This document shows, piece after piece, positions 38,938-47,247 of a DNA stretch of 64,000 nucleotides. A program made the position numbers and the translations under genes. The DNA comes from Nitrincola iocasae (GTDB lineage: Bacteria > Pseudomonadota > Gammaproteobacteria > Pseudomonadales > Balneatricaceae). The notes beneath the pieces were generated by a model. The model had not been told where the DNA came from and ran no database searches. It worked only from the letters and a program-made list of their open reading frames with translations. Every line of letters starts with the position of its first letter. Positions within the stretch are counted from its first letter, which is position 1. The DNA is taken from NCBI RefSeq assembly GCF_008727795.1, contig NZ_CP044222.1, forward strand, positions 1,922,001 through 1,986,000, read 5' to 3'.

Positions 38938-41649
38938 ATGTCATCAGCTTATGCAAAATCAGCAACGCTAGAGCATCAAGGGCGTTCATATCAGTACTAT
39001 CCTTTTAATGCCCTGACTGACAAGTTCAACCCACAGCGCCTACCTTACAGTTTGAAAATCCTGCTGGAGAACATGCTTCGTCATGCTAATCAGGACTTTG
39101 TCACCGATGAAGATATCGAAGCGCTGGTTAACTGGCAGCCAAAGGCCGAGCCGGACAAGGAAATTGCCTTTGTGCCTGCGCGCGTGTTGCTACAGGACTT
39201 TACCGGTGTACCCGCCATTGTGGATCTTGCTGTCATGCGCGATGCCATGCAGCAGCTTGGCAAGCCAGCGGATAGAATTAACCCGCTTACCCCCGTCGAA
39301 CTGGTGATCGATCACTCGGTGATGGTGGACGAATACGGTGCCGCTGATTCTTTCAGAAAAAATACTGACATAGAGATGCAGCGTAACAAGGAACGCTATC
39401 AGTTCCTGCGTTGGGGCCAGCAGGCCTTTGATAATTTCAAGGTAGTGCCGCCAGGTACCGGCATCGTTCATCAGGTCAATCTGGAATATCTGGCCAGAGT
39501 GACCTTCGAGCGCGACGGTGTGCTTTATCCTGATTCGTTAGTGGGCACTGATTCCCATACCACGATGATCAATGGCCTCGGAATTCTCGGCTGGGGAGTA
39601 GGCGGCATCGAAGCCGAAGCGGCCATGTTAGGCCAGCCCATCAGTATGCTGATCCCCCAGGTGGTCGGTGTGAAACTCAGTGGCTCTATGCCCGAAGGGG
39701 TTACCGCGACCGATCTGGTGCTGACTGTGACTGAACAGCTGCGCAAATTGGGCGTGGTGGGTAAGTTTGTGGAGTTCTTCGGCCCGGGCCTAAAGCAGCT
39801 CAGCCTGGCTGATCGTGCCACCATCGCCAATATGGCCCCGGAATACGGCGCTACCTGCGGTATCTTCCCGGTTGATGAAGAAACATTGAATTATATGCGC
39901 CTGACTGGCCGTAATGATGAACACATAGAGCTGGTGCGCCGCTATATGCAGCACATGGGTATGTGGCACGATGACAGCTCGCCTGAAGCAGAATATTCAG
40001 ATTTATTAGTGCTGGATTTATCTGCACTGGTACCATCCATCGCCGGGCCAAAACGGCCACAAGACAGAATCAGTTTGACCGATACCAAAACCGAATTTGC
40101 CACATTGGCCAGCAATCATCAGGAAGCGCAAAAGCAACTGATTGGCCGGTTTGAAAATGAAGGTGGCAGCACCGCGGTAGGGAATGAAGATGCCAGTGAG
40201 ACGGATAACAACACCATCAAACATGGGGGAGAAGCCTTCACCCTGAGCCATGGTGATGTAGTGATTGCGGCTATAACCAGTTGCACCAACACCTCTAATC
40301 CGGCTGTGCTGATGGCCGCCGGCCTGCTGGCAAGAAAGGCCAGGGAACTGGGGCTGAAAACCAAGCCTTGGGTAAAGACGAGTCTGGCGCCTGGCTCACA
40401 GGTTGTAACCGGCTATCTGGAACAAGCTGGCCTGATGGATGATCTCGAAGCGCTGGGCTTTTATCTGGTGGGTTACGGCTGTACCACCTGTATCGGTAAT
40501 GCCGGTCCTTTGCCCGAACCTGTCAGTAAAGCCATTAAACAGAAAAATCTGTTGGTTGCTGCAGTACTCTCCGGCAACCGTAACTTCGAAGGGCGCATTC
40601 ATCAGGATGTACATGCCAACTACCTGGCTTCGCCTCCGTTGGTGGTGGCTTATGCCCTGGCTGGCAGCATGAATATCGATTTTTATAATGATCCCCTGGG
40701 GCAAGATACCCAAGGCAAGGATGTGTACCTTAAAGACATCTGGCCCAACAGCAAAGAAATTCAGCAATGTATCCATGCCAATATTCATGCCAAGGACTTT
40801 ACCGAGAGTTATGCCGATGTCTTTAAAGGCGATGCCAACTGGCGCAATCTGGAGGTCAACGACTCGGATCGCTATCAGTGGCCAGATTCCAGCTATATAC
40901 GTAAACCGCCTTTCTTTGACGGGATTAAGGCCGAGCCTGATGAGGTGCCGGTGATACATGATGCCCGTTGCCTTGTCAAAGTAGCTGACAGTATTACCAC
41001 CGACCATATTTCTCCGGCAGGTGCGATCAAGTCTGATAGCCCGGCAGGTGAGTATCTGCAACAGCAGGGGATAGCGCCCAAAGACTTTAACTCCTATGGT
41101 TCCAGACGCGGTAATCATGAAGTGATGATGCGTGGTACCTTCGCCAATGTCAGACTGAAGAACCAGCTGGCACCGGGCACTGAAGGCAGTGCCACCCATT
41201 ATTTTCCTGATGACAAGCCAATGTCGATCTACGCGGCAGCAATGAAGTATAAGGAGCAGGGTACGCCGCTGGTGATACTGGCAGGTAAGGAATACGGTAC
41301 CGGCTCCTCAAGGGATTGGGCAGCCAAGGGGCCGGCTTTACTAGGAGTGAAACTGGTGATTGCCCAAAGCTACGAGCGTATACACCGCTCCAATCTGGTG
41401 GGGATGGGTATTCTGCCGCTGGAGTTTGTCGATGGACAAAGTGCCGACTCTCTGGATCTTGATGGCAGTGAGTATTTCACTGTGCCTGCAGTGGACCAGG
41501 ACAGCAAGCGGGTGACGGTAACAGCCAGAAAAGAGAACGGTGAAGAGGTGAGCTTCGAGGCCAAAGTGCGCATAGATACGCCCAATGAGTTCCAGTACTA
41601 CTTGCATGGCGGCATACTGCACTTTGTACTGCGTAAGCTGGCTCAGTAG
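38938..41649 (+). CDS. acnA: Aconitate hydratase A
   Basis: At 903 residues this is a full-length AcnA/IRP-type aconitase, which isomerises citrate to isocitrate in the TCA cycle. The three cysteines that hold the 4Fe-4S cluster are C449 (TSCTNTSNP), C515 and C518 (YGCTTCIGN). The swivel domain contains G-T-G-S-S-R-D-W-A-A-K-G. An ACCAAGGAGG site precedes the ATG. It is monocistronic and ends at an 11-bp stem-loop. A Fur-box-like sequence lies 74 bases beyond the stop, pointing away from the gene. Confidence 0.97.
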   Translation: MSSAYAKSATLEHQGRSYQYYPFNALTDKFNPQRLPYSLKILLENMLRHANQDFVTDEDIEALVNWQPKAEPDKEIAFVPARVLLQDFTGVPAIVDLAVMRDAMQQLGKPADRINPLTPVELVIDHSVMVDEYGAADSFRKNTDIEMQRNKERYQFLRWGQQAFDNFKVVPPGTGIVHQVNLEYLARVTFERDGVLYPDSLVGTDSHTTMINGLGILGWGVGGIEAEAAMLGQPISMLIPQVVGVKLSGSMPEGVTATDLVLTVTEQLRKLGVVGKFVEFFGPGLKQLSLADRATIANMAPEYGATCGIFPVDEETLNYMRLTGRNDEHIELVRRYMQHMGMWHDDSSPEAEYSDLLVLDLSALVPSIAGPKRPQDRISLTDTKTEFATLASNHQEAQKQLIGRFENEGGSTAVGNEDASETDNNTIKHGGEAFTLSHGDVVIAAITSCTNTSNPAVLMAAGLLARKARELGLKTKPWVKTSLAPGSQVVTGYLEQAGLMDDLEALGFYLVGYGCTTCIGNAGPLPEPVSKAIKQKNLLVAAVLSGNRNFEGRIHQDVHANYLASPPLVVAYALAGSMNIDFYNDPLGQDTQGKDVYLKDIWPNSKEIQQCIHANIHAKDFTESYADVFKGDANWRNLEVNDSDRYQWPDSSYIRKPPFFDGIKAEPDEVPVIHDARCLVKVADSITTDHISPAGAIKSDSPAGEYLQQQGIAPKDFNSYGSRRGNHEVMMRGTFANVRLKNQLAPGTEGSATHYFPDDKPMSIYAAAMKYKEQGTPLVILAGKEYGTGSSRDWAAKGPALLGVKLVIAQSYERIHRSNLVGMGILPLEFVDGQSADSLDLDGSEYFTVPAVDQDSKRVTVTARKENGEEVSFEAKVRIDTPNEFQYYLHGGILHFVLRKLAQ

Positions 41650-41659
41650 CTAAGAAAAT

Positions 41660-41694
41660 GCTCAGAGCCATACGTTTGATCTGTGGCTCTGAGC
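41660..41694 (+). terminator. Stem-loop terminator of acnA
   Basis: GCTCAGAGCCA (41660-41670) pairs perfectly with TGGCTCTGAGC (41684-41694) around a 13-base loop, 11 bases after the acnA stop. Confidence 0.65.
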
Positions 41695-41722
41695 TGTATT
41701 GTCATTCGAGCATGCTTGTATA

Positions 41723-41741
41723 GATGATGATTATCATTATT
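41723..41741. promoter_or_regulatory. Fur-box-like operator
   Basis: The 19 bases match the classical Fur consensus GATAATGATAATCATTATC at 16 of 19 positions. It sits 206 bases upstream of the pentapeptide-repeat gene. The bases 41742-41946 hold no evident gene, only a small hairpin (GACTTTC-AGAAAGTC, 41880-41894). Iron control of the pentapeptide gene, or of a lost gene, is inferred. Confidence 0.5.
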
Positions 41742-41946
41742 GAAAAAAGTAAAACTTAGATGTAGGTTGGGATTTTTAAAGTTGCATATGATATTGAAAA
41801 TTCAGAGTATTCAAGTGGAAAAATCAGAATACCGGCCCCGCAAAACCCTCAGGCTAGCTGGCACACAGCCAATGATTTAGACTTTCAGAAAGTCGGCTCA
41901 CTCTGGTGGAACAGGGTTGATATTATTTCAAATGAGAACTGATTAA

Positions 41947-42549
41947 ATGATGAAAAGTTTTACCGATGGTATGCAGTATTTAGATGCTCAATTCAAAAAA
42001 CTTGAATTGCCAGATACACATTACACAGATATAGAGTTTGAAGAGTGTTTGTTTGAAGACTGTGACTTTTCTCGGGCAAAATTTAAGCAGTGCAAATTCA
42101 TTAATTGCGACTTTATCCGTTGTAATCTGAGCTTGATAGATTTAACTGGCAGCAAGCTTTTCGGAGCTACATTTCAAGAGAGCAAGCTGATAGGTGTTGA
42201 CTGGACCAAAGCCACCTGGCCTGTGTACCACCTTGATTTTGAGTTGAAATTCCAACGTTGCATTTTGAATGACTCATCATTTTTCGGACTGACGTTAAAC
42301 GAACTGATTGCAGATGCGTGCAAACTACATGAGGTGGATTTTCGGGAAGGGGATTTCAGAAAATCAACCCTGAGTGGTTGCGACTTTACCCATAGCTTGT
42401 TTATGAATACGAACTTGGAAAACGTTGATTTCAGTGAATCAACTGACTTTGCAATCAATGTGTTAGAGAACAAAGTTAAAGGTGCCAGGTTTTCACGTTA
42501 TGAGGCATCAAGTTTGTTGGAGTTATTGGGAATAGAGCTAGTCGATTAA
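41947..42549 (+). CDS. Pentapeptide-repeat protein with Qnr-like tail
   Basis: The 200-residue protein is built mostly of A(D/N)LxF-type pentapeptide repeats (for example F-E-E-C-L, F-E-D-C-D, F-S-R-A-K, F-K-Q-C-K, F-I-N-C-D), which form a right-handed quadrilateral beta-helix. A break near residues 85-100 could be a loop. The C terminus, R-Y-E-A-S-S-L-L-E-L-L-G-I-E-L-V, resembles the dimerisation helix of Qnr proteins, N-Y-Q-A-S-L-L-M-E-R-L-G-I. Qnr-type proteins shield DNA gyrase. Target and resistance are not shown by sequence alone. ATG 41947 and 41950 are both possible. Confidence 0.8.
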   Translation: MMKSFTDGMQYLDAQFKKLELPDTHYTDIEFEECLFEDCDFSRAKFKQCKFINCDFIRCNLSLIDLTGSKLFGATFQESKLIGVDWTKATWPVYHLDFELKFQRCILNDSSFFGLTLNELIADACKLHEVDFREGDFRKSTLSGCDFTHSLFMNTNLENVDFSESTDFAINVLENKVKGARFSRYEASSLLELLGIELVD

Positions 42550-42554
42550 CTTCC

Positions 42555-42613
42555 AGGCGGGTTAAATCACACCGCAAGAATCGGAGTGTTGCCGCTTGCA
42601 AATCCGCCTAAAT
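42555..42613 (+). other. Structured region after the pentapeptide-repeat gene
   Basis: AGGCGG (about 42555-42560) pairs with CCGCCT (about 42604-42609), and CGCAAG with CTTGC inside. It probably forms the transcript end of the pentapeptide-repeat gene. It lacks attC cores, so I do not call it a recombination site. Confidence 0.35.
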
Positions 42614-42641
42614 TAAGTGCATTCAAGCAACGGAAGGAAGA

Positions 42642-43580
42642 ATGCACATGAAAGCCGTAAATCGTTCCATGGGGCCGCTAGAGTGGTTTCTGCTGATCGC
42701 CTTGTCAGTGCTCTGGGGAGGATCATTCTTTTTCGTCGAGGTGGCCGTTGAGGCCCTTGGACCACTGACTATCGTTGCGCTACGGGTCGGGTTAGCGGCG
42801 GTAGCGCTCAACTTGATTGTTGTGGCAATGGGGTTAAGGATGCCGATAAATCGGCAAGTGTGGACAGCCTTTCTGGGCATGGGGTTTCTCAATAACATGG
42901 TACCCTTTAGCCTGATTGTTTGGGGTCAAGTACATATCACCAGCGGCCACGCATCAATTCTTAACGCCTCAACCCCTTTCTTTACCGTGATCGCCGCGCA
43001 CTATTTAACCTGTGATGAAAAGCTGACTGGGGGGCGTCTTTTAGGCGTCATGCTCGGTATCGCAGGTGTTGCAGCAATGGTGGGTGCCGATGCGCTTGCG
43101 GGCATCAACACTCACACTCTCGCTCAGCTTGCTGTGCTCGGTGCGGCGATCTCCTACGCTTGCGCTGGTATCTTCGGTCGGCGCTTTCGCACACTGGGTT
43201 GCTCTCCTTTGGTGACGGCCACGGGCCAGGTGACAGCTTCAGCGCTCGTGCTGTTTCCTTTAGCACTTGTGGTTGAGCAGCCTTGGGGGCAGCCTTTGCC
43301 CGGCGTAGAAGTTTGGGGGGCGGTTATCGGACTCGCCTTGTTTTCCACAGCACTCGCCTATATCCTTTATTTCCGCATTTTGGCGACAGCTGGTGCGACC
43401 AATTTATTACTCGTAACCTTCCTTATCCCAATTAGCGCCATTCTGCTCGGTACTGCAATTCTCGGTGAGCAGTTCGAGCCGAAACACCTTATCGGGATGG
43501 GGCTTATCGGACTTGGACTGGCAGCGATTGATGGACGACCCTTGGCTTGCTTGCGACGCAAACTGGCTCGTAGCGAATAA
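42642..43580 (+). CDS. EamA (DMT) family transporter
   Basis: A 312-residue membrane protein with ten helices in two EamA repeats (residues 17-145 and 160-295). The openings W-G-G-S-F-F and S-Y-A-C-A-G-I-F-G-R, and the repeated helix-end motif P-F-S-L-I-V-W-G, are typical of drug/metabolite exporters. The substrate is unknown. GGAAGGAAG precedes the ATG. The Ada-like gene starts 18 bases later, so the two form an operon. Confidence 0.88.
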   Translation: MHMKAVNRSMGPLEWFLLIALSVLWGGSFFFVEVAVEALGPLTIVALRVGLAAVALNLIVVAMGLRMPINRQVWTAFLGMGFLNNMVPFSLIVWGQVHITSGHASILNASTPFFTVIAAHYLTCDEKLTGGRLLGVMLGIAGVAAMVGADALAGINTHTLAQLAVLGAAISYACAGIFGRRFRTLGCSPLVTATGQVTASALVLFPLALVVEQPWGQPLPGVEVWGAVIGLALFSTALAYILYFRILATAGATNLLLVTFLIPISAILLGTAILGEQFEPKHLIGMGLIGLGLAAIDGRPLACLRRKLARSE

Positions 43581-43597
43581 AATCGGAGGCTTTAGGG

Positions 43598-44437
43598 ATG
43601 ACAAATAATACTAAGGCGTCGGTGGCACTTATTGTTCAAGCCTGTCGTCATATAGAACAGGCGGAGACAGCTCCGACGCTGGAGCAGCTTGCCGCAGAGG
43701 CTAACTTGAGTCCCTGGTACTTCCACCGCCTGTTCAAGGAGATCGTTGGAGTGACTCCAAAACAATATGCCACCAGGCAACAGACGCAGCGCTTTCGGGA
43801 CAGCCTGAACAGTGAACAGACAGTCACTGAGGCAATCTACAATGCTGGCTTTAGTTCAAGCAGCCGTGCTTACGATAAATCACGAGATCGTCTTGCCATG
43901 ACCCCATCCGACTATCGAAAAGCAGCCGAGGGTTTGACGATTCGTTACGCTACGGCAGCGTGCTTTCTGGGCTGGATCATTGTGGCCGTGACTGAGCGCG
44001 GCATTTGTGCCATCGAGTTTGGCGACGACCCGAAAAGTTTGCCTGCGCTGGTACAAGCGCGTTTCAGCAAAGCGTTTCTGCAAGAGGGCGGGTCAGAGCT
44101 CACGGCTGTAATTGAATCAGTTATCTCTTTTATAGAAGCGCCGGACAGTGCAATTGAACTGCCCCTGGACATTCAGGGCACTGCATTCCAGGAACGTGTC
44201 TGGAATGCGCTGCGCTCAGTCCCAGCGGGTAGTACCGTAAGCTATACTGATATAGCTTGTCAGATTGGCTCCCCTAAAGCTGTACGTGCCGTAGCACAAG
44301 CCTGTGCGGCCAATAAACTTGCGGTCGTCATACCTTGTCATCGCGTGGTTCGCAGTGATGGTAATTTAAGCGGCTATCGATGGGGTGTGGAGCGCAAACG
44401 GGCGCTACTTCGGCATGAGAAAGACAACAAGGGATGA
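43598..44437 (+). CDS. Ada-like methylated-DNA-protein cysteine methyltransferase without zinc domain
   Basis: The 279-residue protein has an AraC-type DNA-binding domain at residues 10-105 (LSPWYFHRLFKEIVGVTPKQYA, GFSSSSRAYDKS) and an O6-methylguanine-DNA methyltransferase domain at 115-275 with the active site P-C-H-R-V, C247. It lacks the N-terminal zinc domain whose Cys38 senses methylphosphotriesters in E. coli Ada (354 residues). It can repair O6-methylguanine but is not expected to be switched on as an activator in the Ada way. It follows the EamA gene by 18 bases. Confidence 0.9.
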   Translation: MTNNTKASVALIVQACRHIEQAETAPTLEQLAAEANLSPWYFHRLFKEIVGVTPKQYATRQQTQRFRDSLNSEQTVTEAIYNAGFSSSSRAYDKSRDRLAMTPSDYRKAAEGLTIRYATAACFLGWIIVAVTERGICAIEFGDDPKSLPALVQARFSKAFLQEGGSELTAVIESVISFIEAPDSAIELPLDIQGTAFQERVWNALRSVPAGSTVSYTDIACQIGSPKAVRAVAQACAANKLAVVIPCHRVVRSDGNLSGYRWGVERKRALLRHEKDNKG

Positions 44438-44539
44438 CACCTTTATTGTTTTCTGTTGTCTTCACATGCTCCCCGCCACAGCCATATTCAGCCCATTAAC
44501 ATAAGTCTGGTGATGACGAGCATGCTGAAATTCTGATCG

Positions 44540-44645
44540 CCTGTGATACATTTGTTATCTTTCCGCGATACACTGTTTAACACTCCGTGACTCTCCTGTG
44601 ATGCTCTAGAAGGATGATGTGTTTGCAGCCTGCCAGATCGGCAGG
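44540..44645 (+). promoter_or_regulatory. Control region of the methionine-rich peptide operon
   Basis: CCTGTGAT occurs at 44540-44547 and 44595-44602, and again at 47189-47196 before msrAB, so it may be the site for the operon's own response regulator. A leader hairpin, CCTGCC (44629-44634) with GGCAGG (44640-44645), lies 25 bases before the start codon. The rest of the 233-base gap shows nothing I can name. Confidence 0.4.
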
Positions 44646-44670
44646 TTGGAACTCTTAGGGAGAGATAACT

Positions 44671-44937
44671 ATGAATAAGCTCACTACAATCGCTGCAATG
44701 TGTCTGTTCGCCTTGATGGTTAGTGTCAGCCATGCGGATGAAATGATGCCCGAAGACGGGATGATGAAAGATGAGGTGCTGGAGTCAATGGATCATAATG
44801 ACATGACGAAGGATGATATGTCGGATTCCATGGAACAAAACATGGATGCAGTGGAAATGCCAATGGATAACATGGAGATGGAAGACGATATGGAGATGAT
44901 GGATGACATGGAAATGAACGACGACAGCATGAATTAA
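44671..44937 (+). CDS. Secreted methionine-rich acidic peptide (MrpX-like)
   Basis: The 88-residue precursor has a signal peptide of about 22 residues ending SVSHA. The 66-residue mature part contains 19 methionines and 26 aspartates or glutamates and no cysteine, in a loose repeat of M-x-M and D-M. It should be disordered and periplasmic. The composition recalls MrpX, the sacrificial methionine peptide of Azospira that scavenges hypochlorite with a methionine sulfoxide reductase; homology cannot be judged at this composition. Copper binding by M-x-M is an alternative. GGGAGAG precedes the ATG. The next genes are a two-component system and msrAB. Confidence 0.85.
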   Translation: MNKLTTIAAMCLFALMVSVSHADEMMPEDGMMKDEVLESMDHNDMTKDDMSDSMEQNMDAVEMPMDNMEMEDDMEMMDDMEMNDDSMN

Positions 44938-44972
44938 CCAGAAGCCTTAAAGGACCCCTGAGCCAGGAAACT

Positions 44973-45674
44973 ATGACTCGAAACGTACTGATAGTTGAAG
45001 ATAACCCGGGTATAGGTGAGCTCGTGCGTATGCATGTAGCCGAACTAGGTATGACCCCCGTGCTTTGTGATCGAGGGGATACGGGTCTTGAACGGTTTCG
45101 TGAAGGTGATATTGATCTTGTGATTCTTGACCTGATGTTGCCCGGAATGGATGGATTATCGGTGTGTCGTGAGATACGTTCTGGCTCAGGCTATGTGCCA
45201 GTACTGATGCTTACCGCTAAAAGCACCGAGTTAGACCGGGTTCTGGGTTTGGAAATGGGGGCTGATGATTACCTCACCAAGCCCTTCAGCGTAGCCGAAC
45301 TTGCTGCCAGGGTGAAAGCCCTGTTTCGGCGGGTGGATGCCATGGCTTCTGCGCCAGCGGTAGAAACCAGCCGTGACGAGTTAATAGTCGATGGGCTACG
45401 TATTGATCCAGTGAGCCGCCGCGTGTTTGTAACAGACCAGGAGGTGGAACTCACGGCACGAGAGTTTGATCTGCTGTGGCACTTTGCCAGCCATCCGGGC
45501 CGAGTATTTAGTCGTGTCCAATTGCTGGATACAGTCTGGGGTTACAACCACGAAGGTTACGAGCATACCGTGAATACTCACATCAATCGCTTGCGTGGCA
45601 AGATCGAAACCAATCCGGCTCAGCCGGAGTTTATCCAGACGGTCTGGGGGGTGGGCTATCGCTTTCGGGAATAA
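44973..45674 (+). CDS. OmpR-family response regulator
   Basis: A 233-residue regulator. The receiver domain (1-118) has the acidic pocket E9-D10, the phospho-acceptor D53 in V-I-L-D-L-M-L-P-G-M-D-G and K103 in T-K-P-F. A winged-helix Trans_reg_C domain (135-232) ends E-P-E-F-I-Q-T-V-W-G-V-G-Y-R-F-like. It is 35 bases after the methionine-rich peptide gene and 3 bases before its sensor kinase. It likely controls the peptide and msrAB. Confidence 0.92.
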   Translation: MTRNVLIVEDNPGIGELVRMHVAELGMTPVLCDRGDTGLERFREGDIDLVILDLMLPGMDGLSVCREIRSGSGYVPVLMLTAKSTELDRVLGLEMGADDYLTKPFSVAELAARVKALFRRVDAMASAPAVETSRDELIVDGLRIDPVSRRVFVTDQEVELTAREFDLLWHFASHPGRVFSRVQLLDTVWGYNHEGYEHTVNTHINRLRGKIETNPAQPEFIQTVWGVGYRFRE

Positions 45675-45677
45675 CAC

Positions 45678-47165
45678 ATGCTGAAAACACTCTACACACG
45701 GCTGGCCTTGGGGCTGTTTTTGTTGTTACTCGCCGTTGGCCTGTTGTATACCTTTATCAGCCTCTATTCGTTGCGTGAATACAGTGCGTCAGTAAACCAG
45801 GAGTTGCACCGGGACCTGGCAAAGAATCTGGTATCAGACAGGAATCTGGTCAGTGAAGGACAGCTTGATAGAAGTGCCCTGGAGGAGCTGTTTGCACTCT
45901 ACATGACCATCAACCCCAGCATCGAAATTTATCTGTTGGACCGGGATGGAAGCATTCTTTCCTACTCGGCTGATCCAGCAAAAATCAAACGTAAACAGGT
46001 CTCTCTGGAACCGCTTCGGCAGCTAATGGAAGACAAGAGCCGTTATCCCGTGCTGGGCGACGACCCCCGTAGCCATGATCGACAGAAAATATTTTCCGTA
46101 ACCCCTGTGCCATCAGTAGAGAATCCGGATGGCTATCTTTACGTGGTGCTACGGGGTGAAGAATACGATGCCGCCGAAACCATGGCTCGTGGTGGTCAGG
46201 TGCTGGAATTGAGCGTCTGGGCTTTGCTGATCAGTCTGGCGGTAGTGATGGTGGCGGGGCTGGCTATTTTTCGATTGCTGACCCGCCGTCTGACAGCCTT
46301 GACGAGGCTAGTAGAGGCATTTGAAAATAGCAACATGAGTCATAAACCACTCATTACCTGGCGCGACAAGCGGCCCGTGGTATGTGATGAGATCGACTAT
46401 CTGGGTGTTACTTTTGACGATATGGCTTGCCGGATTGCTTCCCAGATTGAGCAGCTAACCGAAAAGGATGCTCAGCGCCGTCAGTTGGTTGCCCAGGTGT
46501 CTCATGACCTACGTACCCCACTGGCTTCCATGCAGGGCTATATCGAAAGCCTGAAATTAAGGCGTGATCGTCTTAGTCAGGAAGAGCAGGACCGCTTTCT
46601 CGATATAGCCCTTAAGGAAGGTCAGCGCTTAAGCCGCCTGGTTGATGAATTGTTTGAGCTGGCTGCACTTGAAGCCCGGGAGAAACAGCCTGTTCCGGAG
46701 CCTTTTCCGCTTGCAGAACTGGTACATGACGTGGTGCAGAAACACGGCCAGATCGCTCAAGACAATCAACTGGAGCTTACCCTCAGCGGAGATCCGGAGC
46801 TGCCAACCGCCTACGCGGATCTAGCCATGACTGAACGTGTGCTGGATAACTTGATCGGTAATGCCATAGCTTACAGCCCTGCAGGAGGACACATAGAAGT
46901 GATCCTTGGTCAGGAAAGTGGCGTACCAGAGGTATGCGTGCGAGATACTGGTCCGGGTATTCCTGAGAAGGATCTGCCACATATTTTTGATCCTTTCTAT
47001 CGAGGGGATTCTTCTGGAACTGGCCATGCCGGGCTCGGACTGGCGATCGCCCGCCGTATTATGGCGCTTCAGGGTGGTGATATCCGGGTTGAAAACCGTG
47101 CCACTGGGGGGGCTTCTTTCTGCATACGTTTACCTGTGTACACTCCAAATGAACCATCGTTATAA
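45678..47165 (+). CDS. Sensor histidine kinase
   Basis: The 495-residue kinase has a first membrane helix at 8-30, a periplasmic domain of about 140 residues, a second helix near 175-197, HAMP, a HisKA domain with H276 in Q-V-S-H-D-L-R-T-P-L, and a HATPase domain (N-L-I-G-N-A-I-A-Y-S, D-T-G-P-G-I-P, G-L-G-L-A-I-A-R-R). The periplasmic domain has no cysteine and one methionine (FALYMTINPS), so redox sensing, if any, is not by disulfide. Its partner regulator is directly upstream. Signal: unknown, by context an oxidant or metal. Confidence 0.92.
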   Translation: MLKTLYTRLALGLFLLLLAVGLLYTFISLYSLREYSASVNQELHRDLAKNLVSDRNLVSEGQLDRSALEELFALYMTINPSIEIYLLDRDGSILSYSADPAKIKRKQVSLEPLRQLMEDKSRYPVLGDDPRSHDRQKIFSVTPVPSVENPDGYLYVVLRGEEYDAAETMARGGQVLELSVWALLISLAVVMVAGLAIFRLLTRRLTALTRLVEAFENSNMSHKPLITWRDKRPVVCDEIDYLGVTFDDMACRIASQIEQLTEKDAQRRQLVAQVSHDLRTPLASMQGYIESLKLRRDRLSQEEQDRFLDIALKEGQRLSRLVDELFELAALEAREKQPVPEPFPLAELVHDVVQKHGQIAQDNQLELTLSGDPELPTAYADLAMTERVLDNLIGNAIAYSPAGGHIEVILGQESGVPEVCVRDTGPGIPEKDLPHIFDPFYRGDSSGTGHAGLGLAIARRIMALQGGDIRVENRATGGASFCIRLPVYTPNEPSL

Positions 47166-47187
47166 AAAAGTAATAAACAGGAGAACT

Positions 47188-47231
47188 GCCTGTGATGAAT
47201 CTCATGCAAACTGATTACAATATTCACAGGC
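47188..47231 (+). promoter_or_regulatory. Inverted repeat before msrAB
   Basis: GCCTGTGA (47188-47195) and TCACAGGC (47224-47231) are perfect inverted 8-mers separated by 28 bases in the 82-base gap. The left arm repeats the CCTGTGAT element seen before the methionine-rich gene. It may be a regulator site giving msrAB its own promoter, or an mRNA stem reducing read-through. Confidence 0.45.
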
Positions 47232-47247
47232 CAAAGAGGTTAAAATT

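Noticed and set aside
40396..41199. A 267-codon open frame on the minus strand inside acnA.
   Set aside because: It is antisense to a highly conserved aconitase, has no ribosome site and no recognisable domain; it is a shadow of the coding frame.
41947..42549. Calling the pentapeptide-repeat protein a qnr quinolone-resistance gene.
   Set aside because: Only the C-terminal helix and repeat type resemble Qnr; overall identity cannot be judged by eye, so no resistance claim is made.
42555..42613. An attC site after the pentapeptide-repeat gene.
   Set aside because: The stem is attC-like, but neither RYYYAAC nor GTTRRRY cores are present at the ends.
44671..44937. Calling the methionine-rich peptide a dedicated copper chaperone.
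   Set aside because: M-x-M motifs can bind Cu(I), but the gene's partners are methionine sulfoxide reductases and there is no copper ATPase, oxidase or CopC-like gene near; kept only as an alternative.
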